Shown here one piece after another: positions 25,413 to 36,374 of a stretch of 64,000 nucleotides of DNA. The notes below the pieces were generated by a model. That model was given only the letters and a program-made list of their open reading frames with translations. It did no database searches and had not been told where the DNA came from. Location of the stretch: assembly GCF_964031045.1 (NCBI RefSeq), contig NZ_OZ034994.1:930001-994000 (forward strand), in the 5' to 3' direction. This DNA comes from Spiroplasma endosymbiont of Aspidapion aeneum (GTDB taxonomy: Bacteria; Bacillota_I; Bacilli_A; Mycoplasmatales; Mycoplasmataceae). Made by a program: the position numbers and the translations under genes. Each line of letters starts with the position of its first letter. The first letter of the stretch is position 1.

Positions 25413-27215
25413 TTAATACTTTCCGTATTGATATAATTTTTTAAAGACACCATCCTTAATTTTAAGTAGCTCTTTTCACGTCCCTTGTTCAACGATACCA
25501 CAGTTCTGACCTAAAACATAAATAAGATCATAATCTTTAACTGTGGGCAACCTGTGGGCAATAGCTACAGTTATTCTATTATTACTCAATTCATCCAATT
25601 CTTTTTGAATCTCTTCTTCTACTATATGGTCAAGCGCACTAGTTGCCTCATCTAATATCAATAAATCCGGTTCTTTAAGAATAATTCGGGCAATAACAAT
25701 CCTTTGTTTTTGTCCACCAGATAAAATAAATCCACGTTCACCAAGAATAGTATCATATCCTTGTGGCAATGAAGAAACAAAGTCATGCAGCTTTGCATCT
25801 TTTGCTGCCTCTATAGCATCATCTTTTGTTTTACCCGGATTTGCATATAATATATTATCTAAAAAGTTCCCATAAATTATCTTTGGTTCTTGATCAACAT
25901 AGCCAACTCTACTTAAATATGAACCTAGATCAACATTTTTTAAATCATCTACATTATTAATAATTATCTCTCCCTCAGTTGTGTCATAAAGACGCAATAA
26001 TAATTTAGCAATTGATGATTTCCCGCTGCCCGACTCACCAACAAAAGCATATTTTTTACCCATTTCAAATTTAAGGTTTATAATTGGTAAAATATTTTTT
26101 TTAGGGTCTTCTGGGTAATTAAATTTAACATCTTTAAATTCAATGCTATTGATCTTTTTAATGTTTTTTGGTGATGCTGAAATATTTAGAAGAGACCTTG
26201 ATTTAATAATATATTGAAGTCTTTCAACAGCATTTGTTAATTTTGTAATTGATCGAATCATTGCCGGAATAAATAAAGCGGTCTTCATTAATGAATAATC
26301 CACCGCTAATAGTGCAATACAATGCGCAGATATTGTGCCAACTGATTGGTTCTTTTGATTTCCTAAATAAATTGCTAAATATGTTGTAATAAATGGCATA
26401 ACATAACCTAGTGAACCACATACACCAATAAGAACAGACTGCCAAGAAACATATTTAGTATAATAATGGTCTAGTTCTTTACTAAGCTCATTTATTTTTT
26501 CAATTTCATAAAGCTCACTTCCGCTTGACTTAACCAGACGAATATTTAGTAACTTATCGGTAAGGATTTTATCCTCACGTTGTCGTTCATTAATTGCCAT
26601 AATGCTACTTCTACGATATTTTACAAATACTATGAATGAAAATAAAACTAGCACAAAGTAAAAACCAATTAAAACATATGATATCTCTTTGTCTATTTCA
26701 TAAGCGGTTCATAAAATAACAATACATCCAAGCAGAACATAAAATACGTTATTTCAAAAGGCTTGAAAACCAGTATAAATGTTAAGGCTATCATTAATCG
26801 TTTTTGACATCAATGAACCCAGTTGGTTCTTAGAATAAAAACTAATATCATTTTCTAACAACCTTTTTAAACATTCCATTCTTACAGTTGTTTCTAGTTT
26901 AACACACATAAGGCCTAATATAACCTGAAATAGCCATTCTAAAATGGCAAAAACTATTATATATGCTATACATATGTATATTCACCCCTGCAAGCTGATA
27001 GATATTCCCATCAGTTCTTCATCAGTTTTGTTAATTAATGCTGATGTTAGTTTATTAAGTAAATAAGGCGTAAGTGAAAAAAAGAAATTATCGAGAAAAC
27101 AAAGGCAAACGGTTATAAAAAATAACAATTTATTTTTGCCTAATATTGTACGCATAAATTTTATTAATTCTTTAAACTTAACTCAAGTAAATGCTTTTGG
27201 ATCTTTAAATGCCAT
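25413..27215 (-). CDS. ABC exporter, fused membrane and ATPase domains
   Basis: A 600-aa half-transporter of the MsbA/LmrA/MDR type (ABCB). Residues ~1-330 hold six membrane helices, with a typical first cytoplasmic loop (LLENDISFYSKNQLGSLMSK). Residues ~360-600 form the ATPase: Walker A GESGSGKSSIAKLL, Q-loop VGYVDQEP, signature LSGGQKQRIVIAR, Walker B LLILDEATSALD, H-loop AIAHRL. A homodimer is likely, as no second half-transporter lies next to it. Substrate unknown (drug, lipid or peptide). Own promoter 29-58 bp upstream; followed by nadK. Confidence 0.9.
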
Positions 27216-27243
27216 TGAAATAAATAACCACCCTATACTAATA

Positions 27244-27273
27244 ATTATACATTATTTATGATAAAACTAACAA
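27244..27273 (-). promoter_or_regulatory. Promoter of the ABC exporter gene
   Basis: Minus-strand TTGTTA (27268-27273), an 18-bp spacer and TATAAT (27244-27249), 29 bp before the start codon. Confidence 0.55.
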
Positions 27274-27575
27274 TATTTGTAATTATAATTTTAAATATTG
27301 TTATTTTGCTTAATAATTAAAAATAACTCATATTTGTTAATATAATATTCACTAAATACAAAAATATATAATTAGTGATAAATAACTAAAAAATAAGTAT
27401 TTTAGAACATATTAAAAAATTTTTATTATTTTTATAAATATTTTCGAAATATCGAAAAATGATTAATATTAAGTAAAAATAGTTGTGAAAAATAAATGTT
27501 TCCGAATTAACTATTCACTTACAAAATAAATATATTATTTATATTTAGTAATTTTTGTAAATGAAATAAATTGCA
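27274..27575. other. Intergenic stretch, no gene seen
   Basis: AT-rich DNA between the exporter promoter and the end of the formate/nitrite-type channel gene. A small inverted repeat with TTCGAAATATCGAA near 27445 is present but is not followed by a T run. Confidence 0.4.
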
Positions 27576-28496
27576 TTAATTTTTATTAAATATATTATTC
27601 ATATGTTCCCTATTAATAACGTATAGAATTCCAGGAGTTAATAAACCACCACCAATAAAATTTCCTATGAATGAAAAAATAATATTAATGGTTAAAAAAT
27701 CAAAACAATACATAATTATAACAAAATGTCCGGGGACTATAATAACTTTAGTTATTGATTCAAAAAATAATATCCAAAAAACAAATGTGTTTGCTGGGCT
27801 ATGTTGAAATCCGGATGCAATGAAGAATAATATTAAGAAGAATAGTAACATAATTTTAGTTGTATCTGACTTTGTAGAATATGTAGCTGGAAGTGTTGCA
27901 CTTACTAATAAATTACACAATATTCCAGAAGCAAAACAAGCAAGCATAGACTTCGATGCCAAACTTCAATCCGCTGTACCATTTTTGTTCAAATAAGTAC
28001 CAAATCCATACATTTTATGAGTTGCCAAATTAAATGCAGCCGATGCAAAAGCTTGACCATTATCAAATAATCCACAGCTATAAATAAGTAATGCTATTAT
28101 ACCTGTTCCAATAAAATTACCAATAAAAACACCAAATATCCCATATAAGAATTTGCTAAATTTAACAGCTCCCCTAATAGTTGGAATAACTGCAACTACG
28201 TGACTAGTATATAAACCACCCCCAAGAAATGTAATTAGAACAATCCCCGCGGGAAAAATAACTCCGTTTATAAGATTTGATATTCCAGCAGTTTTAACAC
28301 CCAATGTAGCTGAAATACAAGCTACATAAGCAAGAGCTAAAATAGCACCACCAAGTACACCTAAATTTATTTGTTTTAAAAATGAATATTTCATCTTATC
28401 AATTGCCGCTTTAAAAGAACCAATTGTTCCTTCTACAGAAGAACTCAAAAATTTTTTTTCGAATTTATTTGTATTGTTTTCGTTAATATTTGACAT
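27576..28496 (-). CDS. Formate/nitrite transporter (FNT) family channel
   Basis: A 306-aa membrane protein with six membrane helices. FNT landmarks: the N-terminal helix KQINLGVLGGAILALAY, the loop NLINGVIFPAGIVLITFLGG with the pattern that follows TM2, and GFQHSPANTFVF, which matches the conserved G(F)xHxxANM segment with the central His. A Trp in the middle (TADWSLASKS) is TGA. FNT channels move formate, nitrite, lactate or hydrosulfide with protons; in a fermenting mollicute a weak-acid export role is plausible but inferred. It starts 1 bp after the thrS stop, so it is probably on the thrS transcript. Confidence 0.88.
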
Positions 28497-28497
28497 T

Positions 28498-30450
28498 TTA
28501 CTTTTTCCCCTTATTATTTATTTCTGCAATTATATTTTCTATGAATAATTTCTGTTTAAGATTAATTATTTCTTCACTAGAATATTTACGATAGCTTATA
28601 GTATCAGTTTTAACTTCATTCGCTCCAATTACAAGTTGATATGGAATCTTTTTAATTTGAGCATCTCGTATTTTATAATTTAATCTTTCATCGCGGGCAT
28701 CAACATGAGCTCTAATATGATGTGATTTTAATTCATCTTTTAAAATATTACAATATTTTAATATACTATTATCCATAGCGACAGGTACAATTTCTATTTG
28801 TGTTGGTGCTAATCACAAAGGTAATATACCTTTAGTTTGTTCTAATAAAATTGCAATAAATCGTTCATATGTTCCAACTAACCCTCTATGAATAATAATT
28901 GGTTGTTCAATTTTATTATTTGCAATATATTCAAGTTTAAATTTTTGTGGTAATAAGAAATCTAATTGAATTGTTGATACTGTTATTTCATGTCCTAAAA
29001 CTGTTCGTATTTGAACGTCTAATTTTGGACCATAAAATGCAGCTTCACCAATCATTTTCTTGAAATTAATGTTATTTTTAACTAAAACACTTTCCAACTC
29101 TTTTTCAGCGATATCTCACATTTCATCATCTTGATAATATTTTTCATTATCATTTTTATCTCTTAAGGATAATGAAAGATAATCTATTTTAATATTAAAT
29201 GTAGATAATGTTTCTTCAATTAGCTTATAGCATCTCACAAATTCATCCTTAATTTGATCTTTTCGGACAAATATATGAGAATCTGTAAGCTCCATTGACC
29301 TTACTCTCTCCAAACCAGTCAATGAACCAGATGATTCGTATCGATAAAGATTTGCGTGTTCCGCCAATCTTAAAGGGAGTTCTTTGTAGCTTCTAGATTT
29401 TGATTTATAAATTTGAATATGATGTGGACAAGTCATTGGTCTCAATACAAGTTCTTCTTTTTGAAATACCATAGGTGAAAACATATCATCTTTATAATGA
29501 ACTCAATGTCCAGAAATTTTATATAATTCGCTTGTTCCTATCACTGGGGTTTCGACGGTTAAAAAATCATATTCTCATTCTTTTTCTTTTAAATAATTTT
29601 TAATAGTTTCCTTGATAATATACCCGTTGGGTAGTCATATTGGTAAACCTTGTCCTATCAGATCATTAAATGTAAATACTTCTAAATTCTTTCCAATAAA
29701 ACGATGATCATTATTTTTTAGTTCTTCAAATAATAATATTCTTTTTTTCAAGTCATTTTCATTTTTTCCAGAAATAAATGCTAGTCTTTGAATCATTTCA
29801 TTTTTTGAATTACCTTGTCAGTATTCTCCCGCAAATGATTGTAGTTCAACTCTAAAATTTAAAATATTTTCTATATATGGATAGTAACTTACAAAAACAC
29901 TATCTATTATTTTTACTATAGATACTTTAACATTATTATTTTTTACATAATCAAAAATTTCTTTTACGTACTTTTTATCACCATAGGATAATATAAGATC
30001 TTTTTCATATTTATCAATATCCTCACCTAAAAATTCAATTTTGTTTACTTTAGAAATTGTTTTATTTACTAAAAGTTGAATTTTTTTAATATCATCTAAT
30101 TTGAATCTTTCAGAATAATCAAACAAGACTTTTGACTCATAAATTTGTTGTGAAAAATCTTGTTCAAAATTAACTATTCTTAAATCGCGATAGTTATCAA
30201 TTAAAGATTTTGCTATTACCATTCTAATTGAATTTGCTATCGCATTATTATAAATGTAATCATTTTTAGATGTTAAAATTTCCACTTGAGAATCTTCTTT
30301 TAAAACTGAATTATAACTATAGTAAACACCATTTACAATTGCTCCAAAACAATCTTTTTGCAATGATTTTGATATCTTCATTGCACAATCCATAACTGTT
30401 GCATTTTCATCCAGAACAATTTCTTTATTATCTAATAATTTTACCTTCAT
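28498..30450 (-). CDS. thrS: Threonyl-tRNA synthetase with a degenerate editing domain
   Basis: A 650-aa class II synthetase. Order: TGS domain (1-~60), an N2 editing-type domain (~63-~215), then the catalytic core with motif 2 [54 protein letters not shown], motif 3 [16 protein letters not shown], and the anticodon-binding domain. The Zn ligands of the core (Cys in TCPHH and the later His residues) are present. The editing site is not: where the family has HxxxH there is YNNAIANSI (~67-75), and where it has CxxxH there is [15 protein letters not shown] precedes ATG 30448-30450 and a good promoter lies upstream. No T-box leader was seen. Confidence 0.95.
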
Positions 30451-30471
30451 ATAACTCCTTACAATGTTTTA

Positions 30472-30500
30472 ATTATAACAAATAGAAAAAATAAAGTAAA
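30472..30500 (-). promoter_or_regulatory. Promoter of thrS
   Basis: Minus-strand TTTACT (30495-30500), exactly 17 bp, TATAAT (30472-30477), 21 bp before the thrS start codon. Confidence 0.7.
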
Positions 30501-30534
30501 GAGGAAAATAACATTAGGTTGGATATAAAATAAT

Positions 30535-30720
30535 GTGTTTTTTTGTCACTTGGATAAAAGACGTAATCAAAATAATCGTCCTATGAGTAATGAATTGCGC
30601 GTATTTTTCGTTCTTTTTACCAATTATATTTTAATTTATTTTTTCTGTAAAATTTCTATGCTTTATAAATTTTTTAAGCGTTTTTATCATAATTTTTATT
30701 TTTTATTATTTTTTTCAATA
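30535..30720 (-). pseudogene. Possible short remnant of the IS3-like transposase tail
   Basis: Read on the minus strand in mixed frames the segment gives pieces such as KKFIKHRNFTEKIN and IGKKNEKYA, which resemble the orfB tails at 56.5-57.3 kb (FIKTWKFMKEINYNISGKKK). It has stops and no start. A plus-strand frame over the same bases is a composition artefact. Weak evidence. Confidence 0.35.
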
Positions 30721-31019
30721 TAAAATCTTAAGATTTTACACCATAGTACACACAATTTTTTTATTTTTCATTATGTATAAATCGCAAATTTATTATAATA
30801 CTTATAAATGAAATCCACTTTTTTTAATTTATTTAATAAAAGCAAATAGAATATAAAATATGTGAACAAATTGTAATTATTATCTCAATATTTAGATGTA
30901 AAAAATATAGATAATGACCTTTATTATAATTTAATTTATTTAAAATTGTGTGTATAAATTTTTGATTATTTAAGATTTCAAATTATATTAGTTTGATTAG
31001 AAAATAAATACACAAAATA
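30721..31019. other. Gene-free stretch
   Basis: AT-rich DNA between the probable transposase remnant and the pyk terminator. Nothing recognisable. Confidence 0.4.
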
Positions 31020-31065
31020 AAAACCTAAGCCTATTAGTTTAATGAAGCTAATAGGCTTAGGTTTT
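31020..31065 (-). terminator. Terminator of the first pyk gene
   Basis: An 18-bp perfect stem (31020-31037 with 31048-31065) with a 10-nt loop, followed on the minus strand by a T-rich run. Confidence 0.88.
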
Positions 31066-31104
31066 AAAGTTTAATAGTTTTTTAAGACCTATATTATAAA
31101 TAAT

Positions 31105-32544
31105 TTATTTAATAATAATATCTTCAATTGTTTCATTACGAACAAATAATATTTTTTCTCCAGGCTTTGCACCATGATTTTTAGCGACATCATTAATAGC
31201 TTTCTTATCTAAAATAAATTTATCAAAATCATCTATTTTTGTCATAAAAACTGAGTGTCACACACCAAATGCTGTTCATAGTTTTTCTTCTGGACATACT
31301 CCAAGAATTCTAACATTTGGTCTAAATTTTGACACCTCTTTTAAAAGTGATCCCGTTCTTGATGCTATTATAGCATATTCATAATCACCATCAATTACCT
31401 TATCTGCCACTTTGCCAGCTATTATTGAACGTTCACCATTCTTAGATACTTTTTTAACTGTTGCTAATTGTGTGCTATAATACAACTTATGATAAAATTC
31501 AATTTCTGCCCTCTTAGCAATAGTTGACATTGTATTTGTTGCAATAAATGGATACTCACCATTTGCAGATTCACCACTTAACATTGTAGCATCTGCTCCT
31601 AGTTCAACAGCGTAATAAACATCGGTCACTTCAGCTCTTGTAGGAGCTGGGTTATCTGTCATTGATTCTAACATTTGCGTTGCTACAATAACAATTTTTC
31701 CTTTTTCACGACATTTTCTTATCATAATTTTTTCTCAATAAGGTACATCATAATAAGGTATTTCAAGTCCCAAATCACCACGGGCAACCATTATTCCATC
31801 ACTTGCATCAATAATTTTATCAATATTATCAATTCCGATTTGTGATTCTATTTTTGAAATAATTTGTACGTGCTTTGCATTATTATCTGCTAAAATTTTT
31901 CTAATTTCATTTACATTTTCTGCAGTATTTACAAAGCTTGCTGCAATATAATCAATTCCGTTTTCAATTCCAAAAATTATATCCTTATGATCTTTTTCTG
32001 CTAAAAATGGTAATGAAAAATTAACACCAGGTAAATTAACTCGTTTATTTGTTTTAACCTCATGTGTATTAAAGGCTTTTGCCTTTACAACTTGTTTTTT
32101 AACTTCAATGACAGTCAAATTTAATTTACCATCATCAACAAGCACTGTATCTCCAACTTTAACATCTTTTGACATGTCATAAGACATTTGTAATTCCATC
32201 GCGGTGCATTCTCTCTTGTCAAAATCATCTGGATTTGAATAGATTGTAATTACATTACCTGCGACTATTTTTTGTTTTCCATCTTTCATTTTTCCTACTC
32301 TAATTTCTGGACCTTTTGTATCCAACATTATAGAAATAGGAATTCCTTTTTCTTTTCTAATTTCATGGATTCATTTTAATCTTTCTCCATGTTCAACAAA
32401 ATTTGCATGTGAAAAGTTTAGCCTAACAGTTGTCATTCCGTTTTCAAATAATTCAAGTATTTTTTCTTTTGAATGACAACTTGGGCCAACTGTTGTAATT
32501 AACTTAGTTCTTTTATGCATTTTGCTTAGGTCATAATGTTTCAT
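31105..32544 (-). CDS. pyk: Pyruvate kinase, copy 1
   Basis: The 479-aa product makes pyruvate and ATP from phosphoenolpyruvate and ADP. All active-site segments are present: VRLNFSHA, MLDTKGPEIRVG, the B-domain, ISKIESQIG (catalytic Lys), MVARGDLGLEIPYYDVPYWE (signature, cut here at ARGDLGLEIP), TRAEVTDVYYAVELGADATM and MLSGESANG. The C-terminal domain ends short, as in mollicute enzymes. GAGGAG precedes ATG 32542-32544, with its own promoter upstream and a strong terminator behind. A second pyk gene starts 2.2 kb away on the same strand. Confidence 0.96.
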
Positions 32545-32572
32545 TTAATTTCTCCTCTAAAACTTATATTTT

Positions 32573-32578
32573 ATTATA
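32573..32578 (-). promoter_or_regulatory. -10 box of pyk copy 1
   Basis: TATAAT on the minus strand in the context GTTATAATAA, 28 bp before the start codon. The -35 box is poor (about GAATT). Confidence 0.45.
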
Positions 32579-32857
32579 ACATAATTGCAATGAATAATTC
32601 ACATAACATATATATTTGAATAAATATTTATTATTTTATGAAAAAGAATGAACAAAAATTTTATTTTATTAATTTTACAAACTATTTTTAAATTAAAAAA
32701 GTCACTTAAAAAACATTAGTTAATGTAGTTTGTAAATCATACATCACTTATGTTAGTTCCATTGACTTTTAAAAGTTTTATGAAGTTAGCATTTTAATTT
32801 AATAACATAAACAATTTTATTTAATTAAATAAACAAGTATTTAAAAATTAAAACTAA

Positions 32858-33052
32858 TTACTTATTATCATCATCAATAATCACCGCTTGTGTTGGACAC
32901 ACTGCTTGACATTCTCTTAATTCAAGGTTGTTATCTTTAGCCTCGGCTAAACCATCTTCATCCATAAATAGTGTTCCAGTATCGTCAACACTTACACAAG
33001 CACAACACCCAATACAAATAGACTTATCTATATATGTTTTTTTGTTTTTCAT
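32858..33052 (-). CDS. Small single-cluster [4Fe-4S] ferredoxin
   Basis: A 64-aa electron carrier. Cluster ligands: CIGCCAC near residues 12-18 (CxxC..C pattern, with an extra Cys) and the distal Cys-Pro in CQAVCPTQAV near residues 48-54. The acidic middle (MDEDGLAEAKDNN) and the length fit Bacillus/Thermotoga-type single-cluster ferredoxins. Its partner is not evident here; pyruvate oxidation or a flavoenzyme is possible. It is 15 bp downstream of the small CxxC membrane protein gene, in the run pfkA-pyk2-small protein-ferredoxin. Confidence 0.88.
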   Translation of the reverse strand: MKNKKTYIDKSICIGCCACVSVDDTGTLFMDEDGLAEAKDNNLELRECQAVCPTQAVIIDDDNK

Positions 33053-33067
33053 ATTAATACCCCTCCT

Positions 33068-33280
33068 CTAAAAAAATGTTAATTCTAATAAAACAACTAT
33101 TGCGATGATAGCGATAAAAAATGAAATGGAAAAAATAATAAAAACAGTTGCATCAGTTCTCTCCAAATAAATCATATAACATCGTTTATGAAATGGAAAC
33201 TCGACATCTTTTGAAATATATATTTCTTTTGCATCTATTTTTTTAATACAATATATACATATATTTTTTGATTCAATCAT
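33068..33280 (-). CDS. 70-aa zinc-ribbon-like protein with a C-terminal membrane anchor
   Basis: From ATG 33278-33280 (AGGGTG upstream) it reads MIESKNICIYCIKKID, with a CxxC at residues 8-11, and a FHKRC pair at ~30-34, which could close a small metal site. The last ~25 residues are a single hydrophobic helix (ATVFIIFSISFFIAIIAIVV). This suggests a tail-anchored or small membrane protein with a cytoplasmic metal knuckle. It lies between pyk copy 2 (17 bp) and the ferredoxin gene (15 bp), so it is on the same transcript. Family not recognised. Confidence 0.7.
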   Translation of the reverse strand: MIESKNICIYCIKKIDAKEIYISKDVEFPFHKRCYMIYLERTDATVFIIFSISFFIAIIAIVVLLELTFF

Positions 33281-33297
33281 TATTCACCCTACATTTG

Positions 33298-34752
33298 TTA
33301 TTTAACTTTTATTTTGCGAAGTGAATCATTTCTTGCAATATAAATTAAATCATTGGTTTTAGCACCTCAAAATTTTGCAATTTTTGAAAGTTCGCTATCA
33401 CTAGCAAATGTGGTATCAATTTTATCAACATTATTCATAAATATTGAGTGACATGCACCGAATTTTGTATAAAATTTTTCATCTTCGCAGACACCCAAAA
33501 TAGTTACATTAGGTCTAAATTTTGATATAGATTTTAATAATGCTCCGGTTCTAGAGGCAACAATTGCAAATTCACATTCACCATTTCTAGTTTCTTCTGC
33601 TAACTGACATGCAATTTCATCTCTTTTTCCTTTGATATTTGATTTAGCAGTTGAAAGTGCGCGATCATAATAAATTTTTCCATAAAAGGCTAGCTCAGCC
33701 CTTTTATTGATTGTAGCCATTATGCTAGTTGCTAAAAATGGATATGAGCCAGCAGCTGATTCCCCACTTAACATTGTAGCATCAGCCCCTAATTCTGTTG
33801 CATAATAAACATCTGTTATCTCAGCTCTTGTTGGAGATGGATTATCGGTCATCGATTCTAACATTTGTGTTGCCACAATTGCAATTTTACCCTCTGCTTT
33901 ACATTTTCTGATTATCTGTTTTTGTCAATATGGAACTTCATAAAATGGAATTTCGAGACCTAAATCTCCACGAGCTACCATTACACCATCACTAACTTCA
34001 ATTATCTTATCAATATTCTGAATTCCAATTTGAGATTCTATTTTTGAAATAATTTGAATACCTTCTCCATTATTTTCTTTTAATATTTTTCTAATTTCTA
34101 AAATGTTATCATGTGTATTAACAAAGCTAGCTGCTATATAATCAACATTTTGCTTTATCCCAAATAATATGTCTTTCTTATCTTTATCATCTAAAAATGG
34201 TAATGAAAAATTAACACCAGGTAAATTAACTCGTTTATTTGTTTTAATTATATGTGAATTAAATGCCTCACACTCAATTAATTCCTTTTTAATATTTTTA
34301 ACTTTCAAAATTAATTTACCATCATCAACTAATACTGTGTCTCCTTTTTTAAGATCAATTGACATATCATACGATGTTGTCATTTCACCAGCTTTACACT
34401 CCTTATTGATATATTCATTGTGAGAAGTATAAATAGTTATATGTTGACCTCTTTCAACCTTTATTTGACCATTAGCAAACTTACCAACTCTTATCTCTGG
34501 CCCTTTAGTATCTAACATTATAGAAATTGGGCGCTTTAATTCATTTCTCAATTCCTTTACATAATTTATTTTAGGTAAATGTTCTTCGTGGCTTCCGTGG
34601 GAAAAGTTTAAACGAATAACATTCATACCAGATTCAAATAGCTTACAGATGTCATCTTTTGTTGATGTGCTGGGACCAATTGTTGTTATTACCTTTGTTC
34701 TTTTTACCTTGTTCTCTATTTCTGCTGGTTCATAGAATTCAAATTTTCTCAT
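33298..34752 (-). CDS. pyk: Pyruvate kinase, copy 2
   Basis: A 484-aa second pyruvate kinase with the complete set of active-site segments: IRLNFSHG, MLDTKGPEIRVG, ISKIESQIG, VARGDLGLEIPFYEVPY, TRAEITDVYYATELGADATM and MLSGESAAG. It is clearly a paralogue of the 31105-32544 gene and shares a 57-nt stretch with it without a single difference. It follows pfkA by 26 bp, the usual pfkA-pyk pair of Firmicutes, so this is probably the ancestral-position copy. AGGAG lies upstream of ATG 34750-34752. Confidence 0.96.
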
Positions 34753-34778
34753 CTCTACTTATCTCCTTGATGCTTTGT

Positions 34779-35753
34779 CTAAAAAGCTTTATTTATTTCT
34801 CTTATTATTTTATATTCATTATATTTGTCTTTTGGTTTTGAGTTTAATGTGCTCTCAATATCTTTTGCAACAAATTTATTATCACAAATTCCAATATAGA
34901 CTCCACCAATTCCCTCTGATAGTCTATCAACCGCAAATATACCAAAGTTTATTGCAAGATATCTATCCATAGCTGAAGGGGTTCCACCTCTTTGTACGTG
35001 TCCCAATACAGTTGCTCTTGTAACATATCCAGATTTATTTTCAATTTTTTTGGCAAGTCCATGAACATCATTGTAAATATTTTCTGCGACAGCTACAATA
35101 ACGCTTCTTCTTTTTTGTTTAGCTAATAAAGAAACTTGTTCAGCAATTTCATCTTCAGTTAACTTATTTTCTCTTGTTGAGATCACTTCACAACCAGTTG
35201 CTGTCGCTCCATATAAAGTAAGGTCTCCACAACCATTACCCATAATTTCAACAACGGCACAACGGTTATGTGATGTCATAGTATCACGAATTGCATCAAT
35301 TGATCTAACAACTGTATTTAGCGCAGTATCAAATCCTATTGTATAATCAGAAGAAACTATATCATTATCAATTGTTCCGGGAATTCCTATGCAATTAATT
35401 CCCATTTGTGTTAGCTTTTCTGCCCCCTGATAACTCCCATCACCACCAATAACAACTAAGGCTTCAATCTCATGACTTTTAAGGGTAGTAATTGCTTTTT
35501 TTCTAACATTCTCATCTTTAAATTCTGGAAGTCTGGCAGAACCAATTGCAGTTCCACCATGACCTATAATTTTTGATGCAAAATCTAAGGTTGCCTCTTC
35601 AATTCTGTTTTCTATAAGACCCTTATAACCATCAAAAATAATATATGGTTTAATCCCTTTAGAAATAGATCTTCGAATAACAGCACTTATAGCCGCGTTC
35701 ATTCCCGGTGCATCTCCACCAGATGTTAATACTCCAATTTTTTTTATCATCAT
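34779..35753 (-). CDS. pfkA: ATP-dependent 6-phosphofructokinase
   Basis: The 324-aa enzyme phosphorylates fructose-6-phosphate, the committed step of glycolysis. Signatures: GVLTSGGDAPGMNAAI (ATP loop), VVIGGDGSYQGA, GIPGTIDNDI (catalytic Asp), GFDTALNTVVRSID, EIMGNGCGDLTLYGA (in place of the usual EVMGRxxGxLA; the Arg is replaced by Asn), and LGHVQRGGTPSAMDR. The GGDG form (not GGDX-Asp/Lys) indicates use of ATP. GAGG lies upstream of two adjacent ATG codons (35753 or 35750). Same transcript as hpt (9 bp upstream) and pyk copy 2. Confidence 0.96.
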   Translation of the reverse strand: MMIKKIGVLTSGGDAPGMNAAISAVIRRSISKGIKPYIIFDGYKGLIENRIEEATLDFASKIIGHGGTAIGSARLPEFKDENVRKKAITTLKSHEIEALVVIGGDGSYQGAEKLTQMGINCIGIPGTIDNDIVSSDYTIGFDTALNTVVRSIDAIRDTMTSHNRCAVVEIMGNGCGDLTLYGATATGCEVISTRENKLTEDEIAEQVSLLAKQKRRSVIVAVAENIYNDVHGLAKKIENKSGYVTRATVLGHVQRGGTPSAMDRYLAINFGIFAVDRLSEGIGGVYIGICDNKFVAKDIESTLNSKPKDKYNEYKIIREINKAF

Positions 35754-35762
35754 ATAACCTCA

Positions 35763-36329
35763 CTATTTATCCCATATTTTAAGCTTATCAACATCGCATA
35801 TAGCTATATAATCTAGATTTCTGAGTTTTTCTTTATAATCAAGACCAAAACCAATTAAAAAATGGCTTTCAACATCAAAAACATGATAATCTGGATCAAT
35901 ATTTACTTTTCTTGTTTCCAATTTGTTTAATAATGCTGCAGTTTTAATTGTTTTTGCACCAAGATCTTTAAAGTGACTTATTAAGAATTCTAGGGTATAA
36001 CCAGCGTCAACAATATCTTCAATTACAATAACATGTTTTCCACTGATATCTGATTCAATATCGGTTTTTAATATTGGTTTTCCAGTTGCTTTTGCTTGTC
36101 CATTAAAAGATTCAACCTTACAGAAATCGATAATACATTCAAAATCAATATACTTTAATAGTAGAGAAAAAAATGGAATTGCACCTTTTAATACACCAAC
36201 TAATACTACATCCTCTTTAAGATTAGAATAATCTTGGTTAATTACACTTGCTAACTTTCTAGTTCCTTCTTCAATATCTCTATTGCTAAATAATATTTTC
36301 TTTGCAAGTAAGTGTTTTTTTGATGACAT
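35763..36329 (-). CDS. hpt: Hypoxanthine phosphoribosyltransferase
   Basis: A 188-aa purine-salvage enzyme that joins hypoxanthine or guanine to PRPP. The PRPP-binding motif is VIVIEDIVDAGYTLEFL (family VEDIxDTGxT); VGVLKGAIPFFSLL is the N-terminal diphosphate loop, and VESHFLIGFGLDY matches the C-terminal base-binding segment. Lengths agree. It lies in the run ruvX-hpt-pfkA-pyk. Mollicutes depend on purine salvage, so an essential role is likely. Confidence 0.93.
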   Translation of the reverse strand: MSSKKHLLAKKILFSNRDIEEGTRKLASVINQDYSNLKEDVVLVGVLKGAIPFFSLLLKYIDFECIIDFCKVESFNGQAKATGKPILKTDIESDISGKHVIVIEDIVDAGYTLEFLISHFKDLGAKTIKTAALLNKLETRKVNIDPDYHVFDVESHFLIGFGLDYKEKLRNLDYIAICDVDKLKIWDK

Positions 36330-36374
36330 ATTTCCTCTTTTCTTCTATATAAACTATACATATATATTCTATCA

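Noticed and set aside
30535-30723. 62-aa plus-strand frame
   Set aside because: No ribosome site, ends in a Phe/Tyr/Leu run; minus-strand similarity to the transposase tail explains the DNA better.
34169-34423. Plus-strand frames opposite pyk, pfkA, typA and pst genes
   Set aside because: They are mirror frames of clearly identified genes and show no coding features of their own.
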